Origin: Tillus elongatus
Lineage: Eukaryota > Arthropoda > Insecta > Coleoptera > Cleridae
Reading direction: 5' to 3'
NCBI GenBank assembly: GCA_964006375.1
Contig: OZ023269.1
Location: forward strand, 8,239,926 to 8,303,925
Length of the DNA: 64,000 nt
Shown piece after piece: positions 24,096 to 35,989 of this stretch. Both the position numbers and the translations under genes were made by a program. Positions within the stretch are counted from its first letter, which is position 1, and each line of letters opens with the position of its first letter. The notes below the pieces were generated by a model. It searched no databases. It saw only the letters and a list, made by a program, of their open reading frames with translations, and was not told the DNA's origin.

Positions 24096-26470
24096 CATTT
24101 TATTTCAACAACACACCCCGAGGGCTTACAGCCTAAATACTATCGTCGACAAGGAGGAAAGAGGCAATTTGTTAATTCTGGACTTGAAGGTTTGGACGAT
24201 CGGGGGAGAAGAAAAAATATGTGCCGGCAAGGAATTCCACAACTTGGACGTCCTCGGGACAAAAGAGCGGGCATCACAAGATGTTCTTTGTATGGTGACC
24301 TGGACAGTAAAAGGGTGCATTCGCTCTGTTCCCCTGGTAGATCTGCTGGGGGCAGCAGGTGGAGGAACTATGGAAGAAAGCTCCGCTGAGCAGTGCCCGT
24401 GCAGATATCTATAAAAAAGAGAGAAGTCACCAACGGCACGTCGGTGGGCAAGCGAAGGCAGCCTTTGAGTGAGGGTAGGGTCACTGATGAGGCGTATAGC
24501 TCTCTTCTGAATGGAGTCCAGGATAGCGAGTGTAGAAACGGCAGCGGCACCCCAGATGTCGGAGCAGTATTCGAGGTTTGGCCTTATTTGTGAAGTATAT
24601 AAGGTATAGAGGTTAGCTGGTAAAAAGTATTTGCGAGCCCGGAAGTGGAAACCTAATTTCTTAGCAGCCGCTTCTGCAATTGATATGACATGTTGGTGCC
24701 AATTGAGATTTCGATCCACATAAATACCAACAAGTGAAAAGGACTCGTTACTTTGAATAACTTGGTTGTACATTGTGATGGTTCTAGGGGTGGTGTATCC
24801 CTTATGAGATAGAAAGAAATACTGAGATTTGGTGGAGTTGTACAAGATTTATACTTCTTCAATCTAAAATTTTTTGGAGATCCACGGAGACACAACCCTC
24901 CATGAGTCTGCGATCCTTATCTAATTGGGCTAAAGAGACAGGCTTAGAATATTGTATATTTGAGTGGAGGGTGCTGTCATCCGCGTAACTGTGAATTGGA
25001 CTAGATGTGCTAGAGGGGAGGTCATTAATGTGGAGAAGAAACAAAGTAGGGGCTAAAGCTGAACCTTGAGGAACTCCTGCATTAATTGGATACAGTTTAG
25101 AGGAATGGCCATCCACGACAACAGAAATACTCTTGTTGAGAGGAAATTTGCGGTCTAGGTACAGAGTTTTGATGGTAGGCCATAGGCTGGAAGCTTATTA
25201 AGCAGCGTTGTGTGCCGGACCAGGTCGAATGCTTTTGATATGTCCAAAGCGACAATCTTGGATTCACCGTATAGTTCCATAGACTTGTTCCAAGAATGTC
25301 CGACAAAGGAAAGGAGGTCGGTAGTTGATCTGCGCTGACGGAACCCATACTGCTTGTAGTGGTTTAGACTGTGTTAATGCAAGAAATTTTAGTAATTCGG
25401 TGTTTATATACTTTTTCGTCACTTTAGAGACGACTGAAATGAGAGAAATAAGCCTTCAGTTGCTAGAAAGCGCTTTGGATCCTTTTTTGGTGACGGGTTG
25501 TACTCTAGCAGTTTTCCAATTACTAGGGAATATACCTCTATGGTAAGATATCTGAAACGGACGAGTCAGGACAGGAGCAAGTTCTGGTGTGCATTTTTTG
25601 AGAACAATTACTGGGATCTTGTCAAGGCTAGAGGCTTTCCTGGCATTAAGAGAAGAGAGCATCTTTCGTACATTTTTAGTTTTGAAAATGATATCCGTCC
25701 TTTTATGCGTGACATTGGGGACTGTCGGTGGTTGAACATTTGGAGGTGGGTTGAGAGTAGAATTGGTAGCGAACAATGAGGCAAAAGGTTCAGCCTTGTC
25801 TAGGGCGGTAGAAACAATTTCATCTCCTGTAACAACATTGGGAACGTGCTCTTGCAGACATTATTCCTAATCGATTTAGCAAAAATCCAGAAGGGTGTGC
25901 TGCCATTGGAGCTTGAGAGGACTTTGTATTTGATCTTTATAAATTGGGGCGTCTGGTGCAGGGTAGATTGCTACGGAGTATGCGCACACGCCTCCATGCA
26001 ACTTAAATGAGGTAAGGGAAATTAAGTTGATTAGTGGCTGTTTTGGCACTGATTTGGGACTCTGTGAGGAAGAGGAGTGGGGCCTATTAGTCTGGCGGAA
26101 ATGGTGGACGGAGTTTAGGTTAGAATTGAGGCCACATAGTCGAGAAAGATATTTAAATCTTGATGCCGGCGCCCCCAGTACACCCCTCTCCCGGAAATCC
26201 CAATGGATGGGTATTTTATCTCCAGAATCTTTTGTACATGGAGGAGCCATCATCATTTTTGTTTATAAGGGAAACCGACCTATACACCAGAACCAGAAAC
26301 GTCTGTTGGGACGTTGATGTAAGGGGTGGTACCAGCTCGGGCGTGAAAAAATCCTATACTATCTTGTAAAGGAAAAGTCCACTACCACCTGCTTGACTCC
26401 AATTAGTCGCTTCTTACGACAGGCAGGTGTTACCTTGGGCCTATTCTTTTAGTTACTCCTCGGACCCATA
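24096..26470 (-). pseudogene. LINE-J copy with internal deletion
   Basis: Minus strand; T-rich A-tail remnant at about 24075-24100. It matches the 36.5-39.7 kb element from its 3' end through the RT domain (NAGVPQGSALAPTLFLLHIN, YADDSTLHS), up to about 25930. There it jumps to the 5' part of the endonuclease, skipping about 820 bp that correspond to 38400-39225. The 5' UTR follows to about 26470 and extends further than in the intact copy (TCGCTTCTTACGACAGGCAG). Many frameshifts and stops. A (TA)n array starts shortly beyond its 5' end. Confidence 0.88.
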
Positions 26471-26523
26471 GGGGACTATTCTTCTTTGTATTTTTTTCTT
26501 TGTCTAATAGTAATAATAACTGT

Positions 26524-26528
<5 letters not shown>

Positions 26529-26606
<78 letters not shown>

Positions 26607-26754
26607 ATATAGAAATTGAAACTGACCCCGGATATGGGTTCTAGGGGTCCTAGATCGCGCTCATTTGAAGAAATTTTTTCAAAATCTTAGGGATCTCCTT
26701 ATTAGCAAATTTTTTCTAAGAAAATTAACTAAAACTGTAAAACTATAGAAAATA

Positions 26755-26835
<81 letters not shown>
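26529..26835. repeat. Two (TA)n arrays around an R1 fragment
   Basis: TA runs at 26529-26603 and 26756-26835 flank about 150 bp of R1 in minus orientation (GACCCCGGATATGGGTTCTAG, GGGATCTCC, hairpin remnant). Confidence 0.9.
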
Positions 26836-26839
<4 letters not shown>

Positions 26840-27720
26840 AGTTATTATTTATTTATTTATTGCCTAATACAACGTATTTTTATTTTTTAAATAAAATGAC
26901 CAGTATTAGCAAAATTTCATAAATGGGGACTTAAATTTTGAAAAAACATCTTCAAATCAACACGCATTAGAAGCGTAGAATACATATTTAGGGCAAGATT
27001 AAGTTGCACGAGGACACAACACTAAAAGATTGTGTGTGGTCAAGAAAACCTATTAAAAAATACTTCACACAAATTCTTATTCCTTGGCGCAAAAAGGCCA
27101 AATATTTAAAAAAATACTCCGGAAATATTAGTTGTTCTTCTGAAAATGTTAAAGTGACTATATTAAACGACAAAATTCTTGAGTTTGAAAAACTATTGAG
27201 GAGCTGATGCGGTCTATGAGTACCAAATATTGCATTTAATGTCTTTACCAAAGTCCTAGGTTTAAACACATTTATTTCTTTGGGGTCATTTAAAAAGCCT
27301 TGTTTACAACTATCGGCTCGAGAGCTTGGAATAGTAGAGACTGAATTGTGATTGCCTTTCAACAAGTGCCTAACGGATGAGGGCAAAACTCGACAAAAGG
27401 CTGTACTATAGGGGATCATTTTGAGCACCTTCTTCAAAGGTAAGTAAAAATGATTAGTACCGTCAAAACCTACGCTGAATACGCTTTCCAAAAATTTGTC
27501 GTGTAAGCCATGTTGTTATTTAATAAGTTAATTGGTTGTGACCCTCCAAAAAGAGGGTGCTTCAAAAAATTTCGATAATGCCACCATGTAGTTCCAAATG
27601 ATCTGTTATGCAATCCTACATATTTTGAGTCCGATGCCTTTCTCGGTTTAAAACCTATGACATGTTGCCTTACTTATGCGCAGCCCTGTATATTTTTTTA
27701 AAACATGCCTACTTTAATCA

Positions 27721-27722
<2 letters not shown>
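26836..27722. other. Unrecognised stretch with a 167-codon ORF
   Basis: An open frame at 26988-27491 on the minus strand codes for a Phe/Leu/Ser-rich 167-residue product without a domain I know. The plus strand also has a shorter Lys-rich frame (27004-27207). Neither shows splice sites or similarity I recognise. It may be an old transposon or chance. Confidence 0.3.

Positions 27723-27802
<80 letters not shown>
27723..27802. repeat. (TA)n microsatellite
   Basis: Pure TA run of about 80 bp. Confidence 0.97.
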
Positions 27803-27807
<5 letters not shown>

Positions 27808-28890
27808 CGTACTTGATGTTACTAGACTTTTTAAAACTATTCTTTCTTGATAAAATGCAACATGTTTCTCGTCATGATGAAACAAAAACTACTCGATTAT
27901 AAATTGAACAGTGTCTAGATATCACATTTCTACGTTTCAAGTAAATAGAAACTACAGATGAATCTAAAAGTTTCGTTTAAATTATTTTTAGCCTAGTTTC
28001 AACTTGCAATTGTAGAACATTTTTCGCCCCAGGATTTAATATTGGTTTCCAGTTTGAAAACTCGTATTTCCAATTTATGTTGCATATGTTGCAGTGAAAG
28101 TTGGAGAGCAAAAGTTCGTAGACTAATATTGTTATTGGATAAAATAGTGGAAGAAATTAAATGAACTGTAATTTGAAATTGAATATTAACAATTTGAAAA
28201 CATCGCTGTATTTTTATGTAACAATTGTTCACAAAATGAGACAGATGGAATTCACCACGATGCATCAGAATTTTAATGAAATTAAAAATCATTATTGTCA
28301 CAGTCCAAAAGCTATGTCGCCTTGCCGTAAAATTAAAAATCAAAAACAAAATTCACATTCGGTCTTTTTAGAGACTTTTTTACGTTTTTTGTTGTTTTTT
28401 CCCTAGACTTGCTTACTATTTAAATGATGACGAAAAACAAATTAGTACCTGACATGATCTTTTTTAAATGGCATTATTAACCTTAAAAAATGTAAGCGTA
28501 AGTTTAATAAGAACTAAGGAATACTTCTTACCGTTTTTATACAGGACGAGTTTTATTTAGAATAATGACCTTTCCCTTCACTTTTCGAAAGTAATAAACA
28601 CTTGATTTTGTGATTTTTGATACGTCGTTTAACTAATTGACAGGTGGAACAAAAATTAAAGTCAAAATTAATTTTTAACAACACTCGTTTTGATAATTTA
28701 TTGATTACTTGCTGTTATCCGTATTTAGTTATCGGACTTTTATTACAGTATGGATTTGGAATTCAGTGATTAAAGACACTAATGTTAAATTATGATTTAA
28801 TTACAATTATTACCTGATTTGAATTAATTAATAGTCTTAGTGGTGAAAGTGAAAAAGTGCTAAAAGTAATCAGTTATATTTACAATTTAC
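27803..28890. other. No gene seen
   Basis: AT-rich. Short frames at 27999-28349 (minus) and 28161-28406 (plus) have no recognisable content. The last 300 bp probably form the leader of the transposase remnant that follows. Confidence 0.5.
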
Positions 28891-28894
28891 CGAA

Positions 28895-29535
28895 GATGGC
28901 ACGTTTGCCCGAAAAGGGAAGAATATAGATATTAATTATGATCATGGCGAAAGGCTTAGAAGTCATCAGGAAGCATGCGAATTATATAACCAACAGCTTC
29001 CTGACAGACCACCAATTGCAAGATCTGCAGTAAGTAAATTGGTTGCCAAATTTACAGAAACAGTATCCGTAAAAGATTTGCCTCGACAAGGTCGACCTCG
29101 AGTGAAAAAGTCAGATTGGATATATTGCTTGAATCAGAAGAAACTCCTCACCATTCTACAAGGCAACTGGGCCTAAGTAACAAGGTGGACTAATCTTTAC
29201 TGATAAAATTATTGGATTTAGTGCCAGCTCTGGCAGTAATTTTCCAAATAATCACGAGGCAGATGTGCTCCATCAAGATATTTGATTTCAGCAATACGGG
29301 GCACCACCTCACTTTGGTATAGACGTTCGTCAATATCTAGATGCCACATTTCCTGAGAGATGGATAGGGCGTCGAGGAGCAATTAAGCGGCCACCACGTT
29401 TCCCAGACTTGACTCCCTTGGATTTTTTCTACAAGGTTAATTAAAATCGAAGATTTATTTCAACATACCAAATATTTTAGAGGAGCTACATCAAAGAATT
29501 CGCGCGGAAGTGGAGCAAATTAGACCTGACATTTT
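28895..29535 (+). pseudogene. DD41D-type transposase remnant
   Basis: N-terminal helix-turn-helix text (NQQLPDRPPIARSAVSKLV, VKDLPRQGRPR) is followed, after an internal loss of about 100 residues including the first catalytic Asp, by QQYGAPPHF, RWIGRRGAIKRPPRF and PDLTPLDFF. The second catalytic Asp is Tyr; 41 residues separate it from the third Asp. Many frame breaks. It ends directly at a tRNA-like SINE head. Confidence 0.75.
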
Positions 29536-29540
29536 TAACA

Positions 29541-29663
29541 GGCCGAATAGCTCAGTTCGCGAGGTGAGTAACCTCTAGAATCAGACAAGTAGGTCGCGGG
29601 TTCGAGTCACGTATTCACGCAGTCGGTCTTTTTCACTCGAATGTGGAAAGGCAGGTGTTTATG

Positions 29664-29664
<1 letters not shown>
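29541..29664 (+). mobile_element. tRNA-derived SINE
   Basis: GGCCGAATAGCTCAGTTCGC holds an A-box-like TAGCTCAGTTCG. About 50 bp later GGGTTCGAGTCAC (29598-29610) matches a B box (GGTTCGANTCC-like). These are the two parts of an internal pol III promoter. About 55 bp of unrelated tail follow before a (TA)n array. The anticodon region is irregular (long spacer), so this is a SINE head rather than a working tRNA. Confidence 0.6.
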
Positions 29665-29743
<79 letters not shown>

Positions 29744-29900
29744 ACAGATCTCCTCATTGGCGAATTTAAAAAAATCGCTAAAATTATAAATTTTGTAAAC
29801 CAAATTACTTAAAATTCACAACGGAGGTGTATTTACACCATTTCTAGCTACATGCAAAGTCTCATTTTAGTTAAAAATAAAACGTAATTAAAATTATTTT
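29665..29900. repeat. (TA)n array and short R1 fragment
   Basis: TA run 29665-29741, then ATCTCCTCATTGGCGAATTT...AAATCGCTAAAA, the R1 hairpin end in reverse orientation. Confidence 0.75.
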
Positions 29901-30997
29901 TGTAAACTTTTGGGACCAAAAATGTCCGTTGTAGCTGATTTACTTAACTAAATAAAGATAGGTGCCAAGTTTTATTAAATTAGTTGAAAAGTGATAAGAA
30001 TTTACTAAAAGAAAGATAAGCCATGTGGAAAACTTTTGACAAACATGACCTAGTTGCGGAAATGCAGAAGTTACCATGAAAGAGTCGTGGTTGCGACGAC
30101 AACGTGACATCGTCTTTCGTTAAACATTATAATTATTTCGCTCTTGCATATACGATCACCCTGTATATTCTTTGTGGTTGGGTTCGCAAAACTTCTCGTG
30201 AAAGAGATACCAATATAACCAACGCAATATCCCTTTATACTAATTCTAGGTATGCTTATGTTGTCAGATATTGTATAATAAGTAGCCCAGTTACATTACC
30301 ACAAACGTAGATAAGGCTTCCGCCCTCAGTGTATGCAAATTTTGCACGATTTGAAATGTTTAGTAGCACAGGGCATCAAAGCAACCTCTCACGGTTCTGT
30401 AACAATAGAAATCAGATGCAGCCACGGTAATGTCGTCTGGCATAATTATTTGTGATGAAGCTTCTATGCAGATGAAACATTGCATACGCTCAGAGCTATA
30501 CTCAAGTCTTCCAAGACTAGGCTGTATTTTAATCTGAATCAAAAGCACGGAAAATATCATTATTGTTTATCAACAACGAGCACTAGATTACCTAAAATAT
30601 AAAAAATACAAGTCTGGACGCAGAAAGTGCCTTACGATAGTGAATTTTCATAAAAATGTTTTTAAGACCAAATGGTCGCATGATTTCCACAGGGTTCTAA
30701 GTAGATTTTGGATCATTTTACAGGAAATCAATTTTAAGTGTTTAGTTGAATGTAAGTACTGGTTTGATATATATAATGACAATTTTCAACTGGAACGGTG
30801 TAATGTGTTATTATTCTGAGCCATTTTCTCGGGAAAACTTCAAGATATTTAACAATTAAAAAATAATGTGGGTTTTTTTGAAAGTAGTACATATGTACTT
30901 AGAACCATGTAACCCTGTAAGGATTTTTAAATAAAACTGGAATTGCATTTGTTATAGATTTTATTTAATGAAATGTACATGAAGTTACTAACAACGT
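29901..30997. other. No gene seen; one R1 end
   Basis: Nothing coding recognised. The R1 end signature AGTCTGGACGCAGAAAGTGCC occurs at about 30611. Confidence 0.5.
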
Positions 30998-31446
30998 AAA
31001 AAAGATTCCGGAGGTAAAATACCCATCCATTTGGATCTCTGGGAGAGGGGTGTACAGGGGCCAGCATCAAGATTTAACATATCCCTCTCGAATATATGTG
31101 GCCTAAATTCTAACCTGAACTCCGTCCACCATTTTTTCCAGGCTAATAGACCCCAACTCCTCTTCCTCAACGAAACCCAAATCAGTGCCAAAACAGACAC
31201 TAATCACCTTAATTTCCCAGGGTATGAGCTCCTTACTTCCTTTAGATTGCATGGAGGCGTGTGCGCATACGTCCGTAGCAATCTACCCTGCACCAGACTC
31301 CCCAATTTAGAAGATGGAAGAAAAGACATACTATGGATAAAACTCTCCTCGGGGCTGCAACTAAATTCATCTGTTGCATTTACCGGTCACTTTCTGACAA
31401 GAACTTTGTCCAGCTCTTTGACTACCTTTCTGACAAAACCGACTAC
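30998..31446 (+). pseudogene. LINE-J endonuclease fragment
   Basis: The plus strand matches the start of the LINE-J protein from the SGGKIP region through NICGLNSNLNSVHHF, LLFLNETQISAK (active-site Glu region), HGGVCAYVRSNLPC and the DNNFVQLFDYLS region, with one frameshift near 31345. It stops abruptly at 31446, where piggyBac transposase sequence begins in an open frame. Orientation is opposite to the other large LINE-J copies. Confidence 0.85.
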
Positions 31447-32507
31447 AGGGCCTAAAAGTTATTGTGTATATTTTGATAACTTTTTCATTAGCCACACATT
31501 ATTAGGTAAACTCACAGACCTAGGTTTCCGAGCAACGGGTACCATCAGGGAAAATCGGACACTAAAATGTCCACTAAGGCCGACTAAAGAACTCGAAATA
31601 AGCAGTCGTGGTTCATATGATTTCCAGTTTAACCAAAAAAATAAAAACTTTGCCGTGAAGTGGAATGATAATAAATGTATAACATTTGCCACCAATTTTG
31701 ATTCAATTGAACCAATATCGTTTGCTCTTCGATGGAGCAAAAGAGAAAAAAGAGGGAGTTGCTCTCCCTCAGCCAAGGCTAATTTTCAATTATAACCATT
31801 ATAAGGGCGGTGTACATCAACATGATTGGCTTTTGGAAAAACACATTATTTTGGTGAGGTGAAAAAAGTGGTATTGGTTTCCAGTGACATTCATTATTAA
31901 TATGGCCAAAGTGAATGTGTTTATTTTGTATCGACACATTCATGGCAAGAAATCAATTTGTATAAAGGAATTTAGGAGATCCATTGCAGTCGAATACCTA
32001 AAAATCAGACATGGTAAACGATTTCTAAAAGGTAGACCGCAAAATTTCCCTTCCACTTCCAGGTGAAAGGTTCCTGATGGTGTTAGGTACGATGAAACAG
32101 TACATTTTCTAGAAAAGTGCGAAAAACAACGCCGCTGTCAATTTTCAAATTGCTTAAGTAAACCATTTACATTCTGCAGTGAGGGCAAAGTTACTTTATG
32201 AACCCATTGTTTTCGTTAATACCACCGCAAACAGTGACTAATTTATTTTATACATCTTGTTTACTTTTATTTCATTGTTTATATTATGCTACCTTTTTTG
32301 CTACTTAAATAATTGACTTATATTAATTTAGTTTTTTAGGAATAAATGTTTTTGTTACACTTACATTTTTAATTTCAGTCCACACAACTATTCATATACT
32401 CTCAGCGTCCTATTTATATGACAGCCTTTTTTTAGGAACAATTTAGCAACAATATATTAAAATTTTAAAGAATTAAAAAAGAAATAAATAAATTGGGCGT
32501 TAACAGG
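31447..32507 (+). pseudogene. PiggyBac-like transposase C-terminal half with 3' end
   Basis: Codes for YCVYFDNFFISHTLLGKL, GFRATGTIRENRT, the GGV-HQHDWLL region, KKWYWFPVTF, and a Cys-rich tail (CEKQRRCQFSNC ... CSEGKVTL). These are piggyBac/PGBD features: the DNFF Asp is present, the GGVD Asp is His, the following Asp is kept. Frameshifts and stops occur after about 31795. The element ends GGGCGTTAACAGG and is followed by TTAA (32508-32511), as expected of piggyBac. The 5' half is missing, replaced by LINE-J. Confidence 0.85.
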
Positions 32508-32893
32508 TTAAGTTTATTTACATAAAAATTTGATATAACTATATAACTATATGTTTTTTTAATGAAATACGTTCTTCTGGAATAAAAGTAACTACATAGT
32601 TAATTATAATAAGGTTTTTAGTGAATTTTTATTTAAAAAAATTCACTAATAGAAAGGTTAAGTGAGTGGTGAACGTGTCGCCACCTAGTTCGGAACCAAG
32701 TACTATGTTGTCACGCCCGCTCCAAATAACACAGAGTGTTAAAAATAGAGACAGTATACAACTAACTAACAATTTAAAAAATTGTTAGCCCTGGCCCATT
32801 TCTACCCCAATATAGGGACAAAGTATGTAAGACCACTCACTTAGTGTTTTAAGACTGGCTATACGATCGCCGTGTTATTTTTGGTGCATTTTT

Positions 32894-32962
32894 GCTACAA
32901 TTAGTATGCCGTACTGAAGACCTCTAATGAGAGCGAAACCGGTCTACGGTTCTAATTGTTGC
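32894..32962 (+). ncRNA. Hammerhead ribozyme, copy 3
   Basis: Same fold as copy 4 below, with CTGAAGA at 32914-32920, GAAAC at 32935-32939 and GTC at 32942-32944. It has C at the first position of stem II (32921), opposite C, so the closing pair is lost. Weak or no activity expected. Confidence 0.7.
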
Positions 32963-33200
32963 GAGAATGCATCTAGTCTTACATACTTTGTCCCTATATT
33001 GGGGTAGAAACGGGCCAGGGCTAACAATTTTTTAAATTGTTAGTTAGTTGTATACTGTCTCTATTTTTAACACTCTGTGTTATTTGGAGCGGGTGTGACA
33101 ACATAGTACTTGGTTCCGAACTAGGTGGCGACACGTTCACCACTCACTTAGTGTTTTAAGACTGGCTATACGATAGCCGTGTTATTTTTGGTGCATTTTT

Positions 33201-33269
33201 GCTACAATTAGTATGCCGTACTGAAGAGCTCTAATGAGAGCGAAACCGGTCTACGGTTCTAATTGTTGC
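33201..33269 (+). ncRNA. Hammerhead ribozyme, copy 4, intact type I
   Basis: All conserved parts are present in order. Outer stem I CAATTAG (33205-33211); inner stem I GCCGTA (33215-33220); core CTGAAGAG (33221-33228; consensus CTGANGAG). Stem II is CTCT-AATG-AGAG, followed by CGAAAC (33241-33246), a very short stem III, and cleavage triplet GTC (33249-33251). Then come TACGGT (33252-33257), pairing with inner stem I, and CTAATTG (33259-33265), pairing with outer stem I. An asymmetric loop (TAT/T) separates the two parts of stem I. Self-cleavage would fall after C33251. The very short stem III is typical of hammerheads from Penelope-like elements, which may work as dimers. Confidence 0.82.
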
Positions 33270-33302
33270 GAGAATGCATCTAGTCTTATATAATAGAAAG
33301 GT

Positions 33303-33980
<678 letters not shown>

Positions 33981-34502
33981 ATCAAAAGAAAATTGACTAA
34001 AATAATGTAACAGCATCAAACTCTAGAAAAACTTTACCATAAAATGCTACACAGATCAATGCCGATATCGAAGATATGAGGTCAGATTTGAATCATTCGG
34101 CAATAGTCACAACCGGCATATCTTTATGACATTTATCTGGTTTGCAGCGGCATTTCGATCAGTTTGAGTATATCATTGTGACGTCAGGATGCTCACGGCT
34201 GCCTGCAGAGGGCGTGCGATCTGCTGTAAGGACGCGGGGCTTTTGTGACGGCACTCACATTCGCTCATTCCGACTGAGGTGAGAAGCCTCTCATTTGCGT
34301 GCGTCAACTTGCCATGAAATTCTCATAAAAATACAGAAAAAAAAGTTGGTATACTGCAAACAGGATTTATTGCGGATTGGTAATTTGTAAGGCTTATCTT
34401 GTTAGTCACCTCGTTCTGTTAGGCTGAATGTGCCAATTTTGTCAAGATGAAATACATATCTTGGCGATAAATACCTATAAATATGAATAGCTTAAATGTT
34501 GA
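33981..34502. other. No gene seen; GC-richer patch
   Basis: A patch at about 34185-34320 (GCCTGCAGAGGGCGTGCGATC and neighbours) is clearly richer in G+C than its surroundings, but codes for nothing I recognise. It may be part of the leader of the next transposase remnant. Confidence 0.45.
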
Positions 34503-35241
34503 CGATTACCCTAAGCGACTTCAATTCTGAAGATGGTATCATGGACAATGTCAGCAAGATGAAAATTTTCATTTGAAAATAATATGGACTGATGAATTTA
34601 GATTTACAAATTATGGTGTCGTAATAATAGGAATTATTGGGCAAATGAAAATCCCCATCTAAAGGAAGAAAGACGATTGCAAGACAGATTTGGTATTCAT
34701 GTTTTATGAGGCTTATTAGGTAAAAAAAACTGTTATTTTTAATTTTAGATTAGACAGTTAATTCTAAAAAATTTCAGGTAATTTCATTGTTGGTCAGTTC
34801 TTTTTTTAAAATAATTTAACTGGGGAAAGGAATCTTAATCTATTGAGAAATGATATCTTACCAACAATTAGAATAGTTTATGATAATTTAGACGAGATTT
34901 TGTACCAACAAGACGGTTGTCTAGCACACAATGCTAGGATCGTCAAAGAATTTTTGTACAAAAATTTTAATAATCGTGTTATTTGTAACAATGGGCCGAT
35001 TCATTGGTGTGCTCAAAGTCCTGATATAACACCAATGGATTTTTATCTTTGGGGTACTCTGAAGAATGATGTGTATACATTCGTTTTACCACAAAATATA
35101 AATGAATTACGAAGCAGAATCACGGAAGATATAAATCATATTAACCAAAACACCCTCACCAGAGTTTGCAGGCATGTTTCAAAAAGGTGTATAAAGTGCA
35201 TTGAACAAAACGGTGGCCATATTGAACCATTTTCTATTTAG
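34503..35241 (+). pseudogene. DD41D transposase, C-terminal two thirds
   Basis: Text begins YPKRLQF, WYHGQCQQDENF, IIWTDEFRFTN (first catalytic Asp). A frameshift leads to YWANENPHLKEERRLQDRFG. After about 100 bp of disorder the last 132 codons (34843-35241) are open: YQQDGCLAHNARIVKEFLY (second Asp) and QSPDITPMDFYLWGTLK (third Asp) are 41 residues apart. The end, GGHIEPFSI, is the natural C-terminus. It is a lineage distinct from MLE-A and MLE-B. No terminal repeats found by eye. Confidence 0.78.
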
Positions 35242-35989
35242 TGTATTTTTAAGTTTCTATTTTATTATTTGTTGAGTTCCGTTTCTAATTGTGTTGTTTT
35301 GTGGAATTTGAGTTTCTGTTTGTTATTGCCGGGTTTCGTTATTAAACTATTTCACATAACATTATTACCTAATTAAGTATTGTAAATTAGATCACAACAT
35401 TTTTTTATCGTGAATCATTAAGGAAAATTATGTTAAAAGTAGAAGTCTATTGTTAGACTCCATGGCCTACTGCTTTTTGAACACTTTTTTTGGTCATTTG
35501 TTTTCTGGTATTGGATTTCATAGCCTACTATCCTCAAAACGGTTTTTCTCAAAACTGTCAGTGCAATTACAAGATTTCTCAAGCACGTTGTACATCATTG
35601 GAAAGCTCTTTTCACATGCTATCACATAAGCAAAAAATCCAGTATGGCTGTTTTAATAAAAACAAAGGATGATACCTGTAGCTCACAAACAAATGACAAT
35701 CCAAAGTAGAGAATAGCACAAAAAGATTACTCTGTAAAAAGTGTCCTGACAATGTGCAAGTCTTAGACATGTCAGATCAGCGCCTACTTAGATATTGGAG
35801 AAAAAGATATCGGCAATTTTTGGTTTTTTCAAAATAACCCGAAAACGAAAAAAGGCAGGGCAAAATACAAATCATAATTTTGAGGAACATGAAATTCTAC
35901 AAAACATTGCTAATTTAACCGTCTCCCTATCTCTAATAATAACGGATCTAGCAATACATTCCAATCCAGTTTGGGACACGCTGTATATA
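35242..35989. other. No gene seen
   Basis: No coding region or repeat family recognised. Ends at GTATATAGTCCCAGGGTGACGG, where R1-type sequence starts. Confidence 0.5.

Larger units (their letters stand above)
32659..33290 (+). mobile_element. PLE-H, Penelope-like hammerhead element
   Basis: 632 bp flanked by a 12-bp direct repeat TAATAGAAAGGT (32647-32658 and 33291-33302), inside an R1 copy. Order: arm A (32659 to about 32829), segment B1 with a hammerhead (to about 32975), inverted arm A' (to about 33149), segment B2 with a second hammerhead. B1 and B2 are direct repeats of about 140 bp; A and A' are inverted repeats of about 170 bp. Long variable target duplications, mixed direct and inverted terminal repeats, and hammerheads together fit Penelope-like elements. 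No reverse transcriptase is present, so it would be non-autonomous. Confidence 0.75.
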
